Below are positions 7,151 through 14,651 of a DNA stretch of 22,702 bases, piece after piece (position 1 is the first letter of the stretch; every line of letters begins with the position of its first letter). The notes below the pieces were generated by a model. That model saw only the letters and a list, made by a program, of their open reading frames with translations. It made no database searches and was not told where the DNA came from. This DNA is from DATDAW01 sp036524675 (lineage in GTDB: Bacteria > Verrucomicrobiota > Verrucomicrobiia > Chthoniobacterales > DASVRZ01): positions 1 through 22,702 of the forward strand of contig DATDBU010000109.1 in assembly GCA_036524675.1 (NCBI GenBank). Direction: 5' to 3'. A program made the position numbers and the translations under genes.

Positions 7151-7894
7151 TTAGACTACGCCGCCGTTGACACGGATGGTCTGTCCGTTGACCCAGCCGC
7201 CATCGGGGCCAACCAGGAAGGAAACAGCTCCGGCGATGTCTTCGGGGCGTCCGAGGCGTTCCAGGGGAGCCATCTTCGAAAGGTGCGCGATCTGCTCCTC
7301 GGTTTTGCCGTTGAGGAAGAGATCGGTCGCGGTAGGCCCGGGAGCGACGGCGTTCACGGAAATTTCGCGGCCGCGGAGTTCTTTCGCGTAGATGTTGGTG
7401 ATGGTTTCCACCGCCGCCTTGGTGCCGGCATAGACGCTGTAGCCAGGCAGGGCAAGGCCGACGACACTGGTGGAAAAGTTCACGATGCGGCCGCCCGAAC
7501 GGAGCCGTTTCGCGGCAAGCCGCAAGGCGTTGAAAGTGCCCTTTACGTTGATGGCGAAGAGGCGGTCGAAAAGCGCGTCATCCGTATCCGCGAGCGGGAC
7601 GAGACCGGGTTGCATGATGCCGGCGTTGTTGACGATGATGTCAATGCCGCCGAAGGCCGCCTCGGCCTGGTCGAACAAGCCGGCGACTTCCGACGGGACG
7701 GAAACGTCGGCCTGGACGGCGATGGCCTGCCCTCCCGCGGTTTTGATTTCCTGGACAACTTTCTCCGCGTCAGCGGCGCGACCGGCGTAGTTGACGACAA
7801 CGGCGATGCCGTCGGAAGCGAGACGTTTGGCGATGGCTGCGCCGATTCCGCGTGAGGAACCGGTGACGATGGCGACTTTGGCTGGGTTATTCAT
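7151..7894 (-). CDS. SDR-family oxidoreductase (FabG/glucose-dehydrogenase type)
   Basis: 247 residues from the ATG at 7894, where homology begins (NNPAKVAIVTGSSRGIG). An in-frame upstream extension of 40 residues to 8014 is low-complexity and unlike SDRs, so it was rejected. The cofactor loop is TGSSRGIG (11-18), NNAG is at 89-92, the active-site serines lie at 141/143 (FSTS), with Tyr155 and Lys159 in YAGTK. The ending LGRPEDIAGAVSFLVGPDGG, then WVNGQTIRVNGG is the standard SDR C-terminus. NYAGRAADAE after strand 2 is typical of NADP(H)-using relatives. It is the first gene of the three-gene minus-strand run and probably carries the operon promoter in 7895-8000. The native substrate is unknown. 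Confidence 0.93.
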   Translation of the reverse strand: MNNPAKVAIVTGSSRGIGAAIAKRLASDGIAVVVNYAGRAADAEKVVQEIKTAGGQAIAVQADVSVPSEVAGLFDQAEAAFGGIDIIVNNAGIMQPGLVPLADTDDALFDRLFAINVKGTFNALRLAAKRLRSGGRIVNFSTSVVGLALPGYSVYAGTKAAVETITNIYAKELRGREISVNAVAPGPTATDLFLNGKTEEQIAHLSKMAPLERLGRPEDIAGAVSFLVGPDGGWVNGQTIRVNGGVV

Positions 7895-8445
7895 TTTCTT
7901 GATAGTGTGTTGAGTTTGTTTGGATCGTTGCCGATCCCAGGTTTGGTGGATGGCGTGAGTATAGCGGTGCTGCGGATTTGCTGTAGTCAGCGAGTTCGCA
8001 TATCGCTTATTCAAAAAGTGAATGACGCCTCATGCAGGTCTCTCACTGCTCCGTGCCTTCCTGCGCGTGATGTTCATTCAGCCGACAGCAGGCGCGCGAC
8101 GCCTCGGTTCTCGCCACGGTGGACGAAAAGCAGAAGCAACAAACGGAAACCGAATGCAGACGCTGTCCGAAGAAGCGAAAGACCTGGAGAGGCAAATCGG
8201 GGAATTGACTACCGAAACGGCGCCGGGGAATCGGATAGGTAATTTTCGATTCCGCTCGAGAGAGAAATCGAAAAAACTCCACTCTTGAGCCTCCGGCGGG
8301 CCGATTCACGATCGTGGCCTGTGTCAGAGCCGCTCCGTTGCTAAACGCTGCCGAAGAACAATTTGTTGGAGTTTGTCAGCACTTTTATGGACGGCATGTC
8401 CCTAAAACGCAGAGTGTAAGGCCATTTCGGCGTCACGGGCTGGAG
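7895..8445. other. 550-base stretch without a recognised gene
   Basis: Several short overlapping frames exist but none shows conserved motifs. A plus-strand piece near 8153-8210 (LSEEAKDLERQIGEL) looks like coiled coil, and the preceding frame (VDEKQKQQTET) is similar in character, so an eroded coiled-coil gene is possible. The promoter of the SDR at 7894 should also lie here. I see no clear terminator. Confidence 0.4.
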
Positions 8446-8871
8446 TTACTGGCAAAAAACACCCGGGTTTACGGAAAAATGCTGCGCGAGCGTTCGCACG
8501 TGCGCCAGTGTGAGCGAACGTTCGCTCCGCAATATTTTGTTGCCCAGGGTCCGGTCGGTTCCCAGCAGGCGCGACAAGTCCGCGCCATTCATGCCGTGCT
8601 GCGCGAGAAGCTCCTTCAAGAGTTCAATCCCCTTTCGCGGTTCGAACGGAGGCAGATTTTGCCTTTCGTAGTCTTCGATAAGTCCGCACAGTAGGGCGAA
8701 GAAATCCTCCTGGTCCGGCGTCATGGTCCCTTCGCGCCCGGCGAACAGAGCGGCAATCTCCGTGGTATTGGCCAGATCCATTGCATCGTGAATCGGGCGT
8801 GGCGGATGCAGAGCGCAAAGAGCCTCGAACGTCTTCGGCACGTCTTCGAAACGGGTTTTGATAGTTTTCAT
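8446..8871 (-). CDS. higA: HigA-type antitoxin with helix-turn-helix
   Basis: 141 residues from the ATG at 8871, which follows GAAGAAAGAAG; the longer start at 8886 would overlap the toxin further. The C-terminal half holds an XRE/HigA helix-turn-helix: KGIELLKELLAQHGMNGADL, SRLLGTDRTLGNKIL, then RSERSLTLAHVRTLAQHFSV and a final NPGVF. The N-terminal half (FEALCALHPPRPIHDAMDLA, then EIAALFAG) matches the toxin-binding region of the HigA/COG5499 group. The gene overlaps the toxin stop as ATGA, the usual coupled arrangement in which antitoxin follows toxin. HigA proteins bind HigB and repress their own operon. The antitoxin appears intact although the toxin frame is broken. Confidence 0.9.
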   Translation of the reverse strand: MKTIKTRFEDVPKTFEALCALHPPRPIHDAMDLANTTEIAALFAGREGTMTPDQEDFFALLCGLIEDYERQNLPPFEPRKGIELLKELLAQHGMNGADLSRLLGTDRTLGNKILRSERSLTLAHVRTLAQHFSVNPGVFCQ

Positions 8872-9160
8872 ACTTCTTTCTTCCATGAATTACCGTCGTA
8901 TTCGGCGTGCGTCATCACCCGCAGCACGAAGACGATCCCTGTATTGAAATGAATCGACGCAATGAGCCGGAACTTGTTGCCGCCGATGTCGAAAATGTAA
9001 ACCGTTTACCACTTCTAACGGTGCAAACATCCGTGGCCGGGAATGTTCGTTTGACTTGTTCATAGTTTGTCCAAATCGCTTCTTTCGTTAAATCGTGCCA
9101 TCGTCCGAGTGGGTTGGAATTCAATCGCTTTTGCAGGCATGGGTCAGGCTTGAGCTCGGC
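8868..9160 (-). pseudogene. higB: HigB-type mRNA interferase toxin, frameshifted
   Basis: The C-terminal part is in one frame, 9002-8868: VYIFDIGGNKFRLIASIHFN, then TGIVFVLRVMTHAEYDGNSW and KKEV before the stop. This is the conserved HigB core and ending. The preceding part, LGRWHDLTKEAIWTNYEQVK, then RTFPATDV, lies one frame away and ends in SGKR at 9002. Adding a single base near 9000-9004 joins SGKR to VYIFD. HigB toxins are ribosome-associated endoribonucleases of about 90-110 residues. The N-terminus before residue LGRW is diverged and no start codon could be fixed, so the 5' boundary is approximate. The break may be real inactivation or a sequencing error. Confidence 0.75.
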
Positions 9161-9248
9161 CTTCGTTGTTTTGCTTGAGATCCCGGACGTGGGATCGCGG
9201 TCTTCTGTTTGCGCTGATGCAAACGCCGTGGTCGATTTGGATGCCTCC

Positions 9249-10038
9249 ATGAAAACAAACGACCAAGCGAAAGCTGTTTTCGTCCAGGCGCCCAGCGCTG
9301 CTTTACGATTGTTTGTCAGGCGTTTCCTTGTCGTCAAATCCACGGTTGCGCATGGGGATTCGCATCTGCCGGAAGACCGGACTCGTGGCCGCTTTTCAGG
9401 TTCACGGGAGTTGCCGGGTGAACAATGAGACAAATGCTCCGGGATCAGCCCTCACGGGTCTGTGGGATAGCCTGCGTACTCACCATCACAGCCAAGATCA
9501 TCTGGCGGTGATCGTGTCGTTCACTCCCACAGGCGCAGCGGCATTCGTGCGCGAGCCGCTGGATGAATTCCGCAATGCGACCGTCGCGATGGATGGAGTT
9601 CTCAGCCGCGCATCCGAACTGAATCGCGTCCACGAGCAATTGGCTGAGGCCGAACACAACGTGGCGCGGATCCGCGCGGTGGAAAAATTTCTGCTCAATC
9701 GCATCGGTGAAACTCGTCCGGATCCGCTCGTATCCGCCGCCGTGTCCTGGATCGAAAAGGCGGAGCCAACGGCGCGCATCGAGGATCTCGTCCAGCACAT
9801 TGGCCTGAGCCAAAGTGCCCTCGAACGGCGTTTTCGCCGGTTTGTCGGAACGTCGCCCAGGAAACTCGCGTCCCTCGTGCGGCTGCAACGCGTCCTTCGG
9901 CTGCGCTCGGCACGGGCGGATCTTACGTCCATCGCCTACGATGCGGGCTATTGCGACCAGTCCCATTTCATCAAGGACTTCAAGCGTTTCGCCGGGTTGG
10001 CTCCCGAAGCGTTTTTCAAACAAGCCATTTCCCACTGA
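9249..10038 (+). pseudogene. AraC-family regulator, split by a frameshift
   Basis: The N-terminus begins at ATG 9249 (MKTNDQAKAVFVQAPSAALR, then LFVRRFLVVKSTVAHGDSHLP). At about 9372-9376 homology jumps one frame, to TGLVAAFQVHGSCRVNNETN, then FTPTGAAAFVREPLDEF and the C-terminal double helix-turn-helix. The latter includes IEDLVQHIGLSQSALERRFR, the 'SPRKLASLVRLQRVL' helix and IAYDAGYCDQSHFIKDFKRF, the AraC signature. Removing one base near 9374 gives a continuous protein of about 262 residues, normal for regulators with a DUF6597-like N-terminal domain. A shorter product from an internal ATG at 9355 would keep the DNA-binding part. It diverges from the HigBA pair and ends at a strong terminator; its target genes are unknown. 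Confidence 0.8.
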
Positions 10039-10047
10039 ACTTTTTCA

Positions 10048-10077
10048 GGGGCGCGAGCCGCGCCCCTCCTTGCTTTT
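10048..10077 (+). terminator. Rho-independent terminator after the AraC gene
   Basis: GGGGCGCG (10048-10055), loop AGC, CGCGCCCC (10059-10066), then TCCTTGCTTTTT. A perfect 8-base-pair GC stem with a T-rich tail begins ten bases after the AraC stop. Confidence 0.85.
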
Positions 10078-10179
10078 TCGATTCGCGATCGCTGCGCCTT
10101 GTCAGCAGCGATACTGGCGATTGATCACAACGCCGAATTTTTACAATTCGCCCCGATGCGCCGGTCCTACCGTGGACGC

Positions 10180-10704
10180 ATGAAAACGTTTCACGCCTTT
10201 CCCAAGCGCCGCACGCCGCTTCGGCGTTTATCTTCGGCGCTTTTCGCCATGGCAGTCTTCGGCACCGGCCTCGCCGGCGCCCACGCCCAGTCATCACCTA
10301 ACGCTCTCCCATCCACCCGGCAACCCGACTCCAAAATGCAAATGCAACATTTCGTCATCATCTTCCGCCAGGAACCGCGCACATTTACCGAGGCCGACTT
10401 GACCCGTCGTCAGAAAGAAGTCTCCGCGTGGGCACGCGCGCAGAACGCCGCCGGCCACAAACTCGAACCACGTATTCTTGCTCCCGACGTGCTACGCCCC
10501 GGCGCCGACACGGGCAACGGCAATGGCACCGGCCCATGGCCGGTCACGGCGCTACTTTTCCTCGAGGCCCGCGATCTCGCCGAAGCTGGAAAAGTCGCGG
10601 AGTCACACCCCGCAAACCATTTCGGTGCCAGCGTCGAAGTCCGCCCTTGGGCGCCACCGGTGATTCCAGCCGCCCCCGCCCCCGCGCCGGCTCTAGTTCG
10701 TTAG
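10180..10704 (+). CDS. Exported YCII-related protein
   Basis: 174 residues from the ATG at 10180. The N-terminus is a signal peptide: a basic start (KTFHAFPKRRTPLRR), the hydrophobic core LSSALFAMAVFGTGLAG and the cleavage site AHAQ near residue 36. The remaining domain, MQHFVIIFRQEPRTFTEADL, then VSAWARAQNAAGHKLEP, WPVTALLFLEARDLAEAGKV and ASVEVRPWAPP, follows the ferredoxin-like YCII pattern. Most YCII proteins are small and cytoplasmic, so the signal peptide is unusual. A Pro/Ala-rich tail follows. The family is loosely linked to dehalogenation and sigma-factor loci, but no reaction is assignable. The preceding terminator means the gene needs its own promoter; the longer start at 10099 would bury the signal peptide and was not used. 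Confidence 0.75.
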   Translation: MKTFHAFPKRRTPLRRLSSALFAMAVFGTGLAGAHAQSSPNALPSTRQPDSKMQMQHFVIIFRQEPRTFTEADLTRRQKEVSAWARAQNAAGHKLEPRILAPDVLRPGADTGNGNGTGPWPVTALLFLEARDLAEAGKVAESHPANHFGASVEVRPWAPPVIPAAPAPAPALVR

Positions 10705-10749
10705 CGAGCCATTGGAAAACACTCCTGAAACCCGTTTCATGAGTATCCT

Positions 10750-10846
10750 TTGTCCTCCTCGTCTTGGTACTCGTCCTCCTTCTCGAAGCATTGTGCTGTC
10801 GAGGACAAGGAGGCGAACAACGGACGAGGACGAGGGAGGCACGAAC
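10750..10846. repeat. CT-rich/GA-rich imperfect inverted repeat
   Basis: TTGTCCTCCTCGTC and CTCGTCCTCCTTCTCGA on one side are countered by TCGAGGACAAGGAGG and GGACGAGGACGAGGG on the other, giving a long, imperfect hairpin with strong purine/pyrimidine strand bias. It fills the gap between two convergent genes and has no coding value. It looks like a member of the 'cctcgtcctcgtc' dispersed repeats and may act as a transcription barrier. Confidence 0.5.
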
Positions 10847-10901
10847 TCCATGGATGATCTGCATACCCCGTCACCGCGCGAACACGGTTGCCGCAGAAGC
10901 T

Positions 10902-11987
10902 TCATTCGTCAGCATGAGCCGCCAGACTTTTCGCCAGCCCAATGAGCTCCGCTGACTTCTCCAGGCCATCGAGGAAACGCTGAGGAATCCGGTCCAGGCC
11001 AACCTGCGCGCCGACGAGGGCTCCGGTGAGGATGGCCCGGGCTTGGTTCTGGCCGCCACCGTTGATGGCATGGAGCACGGCGGACTCGAAGTCGTCATGA
11101 AAACGTGCAGCGAGATAGTAGGCAGCGGGGAGCTGATGATAGATCGCGCACGGCATCCCGTAGACAATGGAGACTTTCCACGCCGGCTCGATGCGAATGT
11201 CGGGATCGCTGGCCGCCTCCGCCATGTAAGAGGGCGTGAGGAGCGCATCCGGAGACGCAAAGCGACCTGCACGCGGCGGATCAGGATCGCCGGAACGGGG
11301 CGGCTGGAGGCCGTCCTGAGTCACGGCGTGAAACGGCAGTTCGCCGCTTTTAACGAGTCGCATGAGTTTGTCTGAGATATCGGCGTCGAGCCGATGTCCC
11401 TGCACAAGCAGACCCAGCACGGCACCATAGGCCACGGTCATTGACTGCACCGTATCGTCGGACTGCGTAAGCGCAGTATTGCGGGAGATGTTCCCTGCGA
11501 GTTCCCGCGGGCTTTTTGCGTGACGTATGGCAATCGCCAGGGTGCGCTCGATGGCCTCCGTGGTGTCGGCGTGCCCAGCGGTTTGTCCCCATGGAAGATT
11601 TTGCTGCACACGCCGGCGCCACGCTTCGCGAATGGACTGGCTGGTGTAGCCTCCCGGGCCGAACATCGGCCGCCCGTCCAGGCTTGGAAAAAGTTCTTCA
11701 TCCAAGCGCCGGCAGAAATCTGGCTCGTCATAGCCCCCGCGCTCGACAAGAGACCGAAGCAGCATTTCGAGGATGATGCCAGCCTGCGAGAGTTGGCCTG
11801 CTTTCAGGCCAGCGTGATAATGGCCCGGCTTGGGATCCGTATAATCGCTGATCCATGGGCCGTAGTTGGCGCGCAATTGATCGAGGTCGTAATACCAATG
11901 CGGACCAAGGCCGAGCGCATCGCCAACGAAAGCCCCCATGAGCGCGCCGGCAGCACGGTTTTGAAAAGTAGAATTTGAAACGGACAT
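10902..11987 (-). CDS. ADP-ribosylglycohydrolase-like protein with altered metal sites
   Basis: 361 residues with the all-helical DraG/ARH fold pattern: the start GALMGAFVGDALG (14-26) and the late helix ARAILTGALVGAQVGLDRIP (316-335) are clear. True ADP-ribosylhydrolases bind two Mg ions through a 'TDDT' motif near residue 65 and a 'GGDxDT' motif near the C-terminus. Here these positions read QLSQAGII (65-72) and NGGGQNQA (309-316), so the usual aspartates are missing. This recalls the J1-crystallin-like branch of the superfamily. The protein may have lost hydrolase activity, use another chemistry, or only bind ADP-ribose. It lies downstream of the CatE/DoxX pair on the same strand, with a 178-base gap containing a palindrome, so cotranscription is uncertain. 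ATG 11987 suits the family start. Confidence 0.85.
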   Translation of the reverse strand: MSVSNSTFQNRAAGALMGAFVGDALGLGPHWYYDLDQLRANYGPWISDYTDPKPGHYHAGLKAGQLSQAGIILEMLLRSLVERGGYDEPDFCRRLDEELFPSLDGRPMFGPGGYTSQSIREAWRRRVQQNLPWGQTAGHADTTEAIERTLAIAIRHAKSPRELAGNISRNTALTQSDDTVQSMTVAYGAVLGLLVQGHRLDADISDKLMRLVKSGELPFHAVTQDGLQPPRSGDPDPPRAGRFASPDALLTPSYMAEAASDPDIRIEPAWKVSIVYGMPCAIYHQLPAAYYLAARFHDDFESAVLHAINGGGQNQARAILTGALVGAQVGLDRIPQRFLDGLEKSAELIGLAKSLAAHADE

Positions 11988-12077
11988 GGGTCTTTATGCA
12001 GTGGCTGATGAGAGTCCTCTATTGAACAAATCCCTGATTGAAAGGCGTAGCAAGTTGCAGCGGCGCTCTGTGTCATA

Positions 12078-12110
12078 GACCGCCGTTTGTTCCCCAAGAA
12101 ATCGGCGGTC
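12078..12110. repeat. Short palindrome GACCGCCG...CGGCGGTC
   Basis: Perfect 8-base arms (12078-12085 and 12103-12110) flank a 17-base loop. A related 'cccgccgctacaa' follows at 12124. The wording resembles the dispersed 'catagaccgccgctaca' repeats of Verrucomicrobiota-like genomes. It may also act as a transcript hairpin between the catE-like and ADP-ribosylglycohydrolase-like genes. Confidence 0.5.
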
Positions 12111-12165
12111 ACAGACTGTCACAGCCCGCCGCTACAAACAAAAGGCGGACCGGATCAGCTTTTTC

Positions 12166-12963
12166 TTAAGCAGGGAGCAACGTGACGACCGAGCCGGATG
12201 GATCCTGCCAGCAGGAAGCCCCGCGAGCAGGATCCGCAGTCATGTCCCAACCGACGAGGCCCGTCGCATTTTCGGGTCGGGCCACGTGTGGATTGGTATT
12301 CCAGGTATTGATCGCGAGATGATGATGGTAACGGCCACGCGCCAGGAAGATCGCCCCGGGGTAGTCTGACTGCGTCACTCGAAGAGTGAGGTGTTCCTGG
12401 TAAGCGCTGACGTGTCGCAAATCGGCGACTTGCAAATGCAAATGTCCGATTCCGAACGCGCCGGCGCTTTCCTGTTCCAGGGTGCTTGCCAGAAGAATGC
12501 AGCGTAGTGGCAATGAGCGACTTACCATCTGGATCTGATCGCCGCGCCAGGGCCATTCATGGTCCGGCTTGTCCCAGGCCAGCTCCAAACCATTGCCGTC
12601 GGCGTCTTCAAGATAGGCAGCCCAGCTCACTCCATGATCGGATGCTCCGTGGAAGTTTCCTGTCAGAGGAATCGCCCGCCGCACCACAGCGCGCCAGTCA
12701 TCAAGATGCGCAAACAAGAACGCAATATGATAGAGTCCCGGTGATCCCGGAGGCGTCGGGCGGGCGCTTTTGTCTTCGATCAACGTTAGCAGAGCATCGT
12801 TTGTTACCGGATGATGGAGCGAGAGTATCTGCCGTCCGGCGGGATCCTCGCGAGGCACCAGCCCGAGCAGCTGCTGATAGAACTCCGCGAGACGCGCTGC
12901 ATTCGCCGTGCGCAAAATCACCCGCCGGATCACCGGACGGAAGATGGTAGCGTTGGAAGTCAT
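12166..12963 (-). CDS. catE: CatE-like VOC-family ring-cleavage dioxygenase
   Basis: 265 residues with two vicinal-oxygen-chelate modules (about 13-132 and 172-263). Module 1 has RLAEFYQQLLGL, LYHIAFLF with His79, SDHGVSWAAYLEDADGNGLE with Glu127, and the family tail WDKPDHEWPW. Module 2 has GHLHLQVADL (His174, His176) and the hallmark RYHHHLAINTWN. This is the architecture of Bacillus subtilis CatE, a catechol 2,3-dioxygenase that clears catechols and quinones. The last strand of module 2 reads SGSVVTLL, without the Glu some dioxygenases use there, so activity is probable but not proven. The gene starts 57 bases after the DoxX gene on the same strand, the same pairing as catDE. Confidence 0.85.
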   Translation of the reverse strand: MTSNATIFRPVIRRVILRTANAARLAEFYQQLLGLVPREDPAGRQILSLHHPVTNDALLTLIEDKSARPTPPGSPGLYHIAFLFAHLDDWRAVVRRAIPLTGNFHGASDHGVSWAAYLEDADGNGLELAWDKPDHEWPWRGDQIQMVSRSLPLRCILLASTLEQESAGAFGIGHLHLQVADLRHVSAYQEHLTLRVTQSDYPGAIFLARGRYHHHLAINTWNTNPHVARPENATGLVGWDMTADPARGASCWQDPSGSVVTLLPA

Positions 12964-13020
12964 GGCAAAAACGAATTTGGCCCAGGGAAGCGGGATCGCC
13001 GCTTCCCTGGATCGAGAGAA

Positions 13021-13533
13021 TTACGCCTTGTTGATGGACCGGTCCGCGGACCAGCGTCCGCCGCCGGAGACGATGAGAGTGAGAGACACGCCGATGATCA
13101 ATAGGAAGTACTCGATGCCTTCGCCTGGCTGTTTGCCGAACCAGTTCATGAAGAAGCCGTTTTGCACATGCACCAGGAACATGGCTGTTGTTAGCACGGT
13201 TCCGATGCCGAGCGCGGCGAGCCGGGTGCCGGCGCCGATCAAGAGCAGCAGAGGGCCGAAGAATTCAATCACGATAACGCCGAAGGCCAACAGCCAGGGG
13301 ATGCCCATGGTGCCCGTGAAGAACCCCATCGTTCCTGTAAAGCCATAGCCGCCAAACCAGCCGAGCAGCTTCTGTGCGCCGTGCGGGAAAATGACCGCGG
13401 CAAGCGTGACACGAAGCAGCGTTGGCACGATGGAGGTGTTAGTTTGGGTCAGAGCGGAAACCAACGAGCGGTTGTGTTGACTCGTGCCCTTTTCCGCGGA
13501 AGCGGAAGTGTGAAATGTGGATGTTGTGTTCAT
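13021..13533 (-). CDS. catD: DoxX-family membrane protein (CatD-like)
   Basis: 170 residues. A polar N-terminal arm of about 35 residues precedes four hydrophobic segments. The DoxX pattern is clear: VPTLLRVTLAAVIFPHGAQK, then LLGWFGGYGF, GIPWLLAFGVIVIEFFGPLL, LGIGTVLTTAMFLVHVQNGF and IEYFLLIIGVSLTLIV. DoxX proteins sit in the cytoplasmic membrane and are linked to thiol or quinone redox stress; CatD is the Bacillus relative encoded with CatE. Here it also directly precedes a CatE-like gene and is divergent from a LysR regulator, so a catechol/quinone-stress operon is a good inference. ATG 13533 is the first start of the frame; the non-conserved N-terminal arm leaves a shorter start possible. 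Confidence 0.88.
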   Translation of the reverse strand: MNTTSTFHTSASAEKGTSQHNRSLVSALTQTNTSIVPTLLRVTLAAVIFPHGAQKLLGWFGGYGFTGTMGFFTGTMGIPWLLAFGVIVIEFFGPLLLLIGAGTRLAALGIGTVLTTAMFLVHVQNGFFMNWFGKQPGEGIEYFLLIIGVSLTLIVSGGGRWSADRSINKA

Positions 13534-13634
13534 TGTCAGTGTCGTTTTTGGATTTTGAAGTTTTGGCAGGATGACCTCCTGCTCACGTCAGCATCATGCC
13601 TCGAACGTCGCATGGCCGATAATGCCGGACGCGT

Positions 13635-13654
13635 ATTGCCATTATGCGTGCAAT
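13635..13654. promoter_or_regulatory. Candidate LysR-type operator
   Basis: ATTGC-N10-GCAAT is a perfect dyad in the divergent region between the doxX-like gene and the LysR gene, 15 bases before the LysR ATG. LysR regulators bind partial dyads of T-N11-A type in such positions and usually control both the divergent gene and themselves. Assignment is by position and symmetry only. Confidence 0.5.
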
Positions 13655-13669
13655 GCATACCCTGCGAAC

Positions 13670-14578
13670 ATGATCGAACTGCTCCGCTCATTTTTTATCG
13701 TGCTGGAGGAAGGCAGCCTGAACCGCGCCGCGACCCGCCTGCACATTACCCAGCCCTCGCTCACACGGCAGATGCAGTCGCTGGAAAATGAGATTGGCGG
13801 CCCTCTGCTGGAGCGCCAGCCCAGCGGCGTCAAACCAACTGCCTTGGGACAAGCGACAGTCGCCCGCATGCATCCTTTCCTGGAACAATACGACCACGCT
13901 TGCGCGGATCTGCGTCGCCAGGCACGAGGGCAGCGGGCCGAACTGCGCATCGGTTATATTGGTTCTGCTGCCCACACGTACCTGAACCCGGCGCTCACCG
14001 GCCTGCGCCACCAATACCCGGAAGCCAAGGTGAAATTGCTCGACCTCTCCCCAGGCGAACAAATTGCGGCCTTGAAAAAAGGCAACATCGATCTCGCTCT
14101 CATCGGCCAGGAAGGCGCATCGTTGTCGCTCGACTTCTACAAGCGTAAACTCGTCACGCTCGGCGTCTGCGTGGTGCTGCCCTCGGATCATCCCCTCGCC
14201 TCGCGCCGCGAACTCCGGCCCATCGATTTGAAGAACGAAGCTTTCATTGGCGCCCCCGACAGTGAAGTGCCCGGTCGGAACCAGTGGATCGTCCGCATTT
14301 GTCGCAAGGCCAGTTTCAGGCCCAAATTTGTCGCGGACGCGGCGAGCATCGGAGAAGGCTTCTCCCTGATCGCCAGCGAAGGCGCGGTGACTCTGTTGCC
14401 CGATTACTTTGCACAAACCCCACCTCCTGGGGTCAAGCTCGTCCCGTTGATCGACGAAGCCGCCACATGGGATCTGCTCCTCCTCTGGCAGCGCGGACGC
14501 CCTCCAGCAGTGCTCAAGGCAATGATCGAATTGCTAACTCAAACCGCCCGCCAAACGCGGGCGGCCTTCCCAGCCTGA
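13670..14578 (+). CDS. LysR-family transcriptional regulator of the DoxX/CatE pair
   Basis: 302 residues from the ATG at 13670, where the conserved helix-turn-helix begins: IELLRSFFIVLEEGSLNRAA, then TRLHITQPSLTRQMQSLENE and LLERQPSGVKPTALG. The effector-binding region begins near residue 90 (ELRIGYIGSAAHTYLNPAL) and continues to the end, with normal LTTR length. An upstream in-frame extension to 13571 has no conserved content. The gene diverges from the doxX-like gene with 136 bases between starts, which contain the dyad at 13635-13654. The likely ligand is an aromatic or quinone-type compound, given the dioxygenase target, but that is inference. A GC hairpin lies in the last codons. Confidence 0.92.
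   Translation: MIELLRSFFIVLEEGSLNRAATRLHITQPSLTRQMQSLENEIGGPLLERQPSGVKPTALGQATVARMHPFLEQYDHACADLRRQARGQRAELRIGYIGSAAHTYLNPALTGLRHQYPEAKVKLLDLSPGEQIAALKKGNIDLALIGQEGASLSLDFYKRKLVTLGVCVVLPSDHPLASRRELRPIDLKNEAFIGAPDSEVPGRNQWIVRICRKASFRPKFVADAASIGEGFSLIASEGAVTLLPDYFAQTPPPGVKLVPLIDEAATWDLLLLWQRGRPPAVLKAMIELLTQTARQTRAAFPA
14544..14564 (+). terminator. GC hairpin in the last codons of the LysR gene
   Basis: CCGCCCGC, loop CAAAC, GCGGGCGG forms a perfect 8-base-pair stem ending 14 bases before the stop codon, followed by a weak CCTTCCC run. It may act as a terminator or mRNA 3'-end stabiliser, but it lacks a T tract. Confidence 0.35.
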
Positions 14579-14651
14579 CCGGGACATCTGGAGTCACCGG
14601 CTCCATGGCGCAACCGGGCGGGAGGAGCGCCGAAAAGGGTTGTTACAGCGT

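Noticed and set aside
7895..8014. 40-residue N-terminal extension of the SDR at 7151
   Set aside because: Low-complexity, His/Gln/Thr-rich and unlike any SDR N-terminus; ATG 7894 fits the family.
8022..8288. Plus-strand frame with coiled-coil-like LSEEAKDLERQIGEL
   Set aside because: Only about 15 residues look protein-like; neighbouring frames share the character, suggesting decay or chance.
8990..9010. Programmed -1 frameshift to express HigB
   Set aside because: No canonical slippery heptamer or downstream structure is visible, and HigB toxins are not known to use frameshifting. A point indel is simpler.
14544..14564. Strong rho-independent terminator for the LysR gene
   Set aside because: The stem is perfect but lies inside the coding sequence and lacks a T tract, so it is kept only as a low-confidence hairpin.
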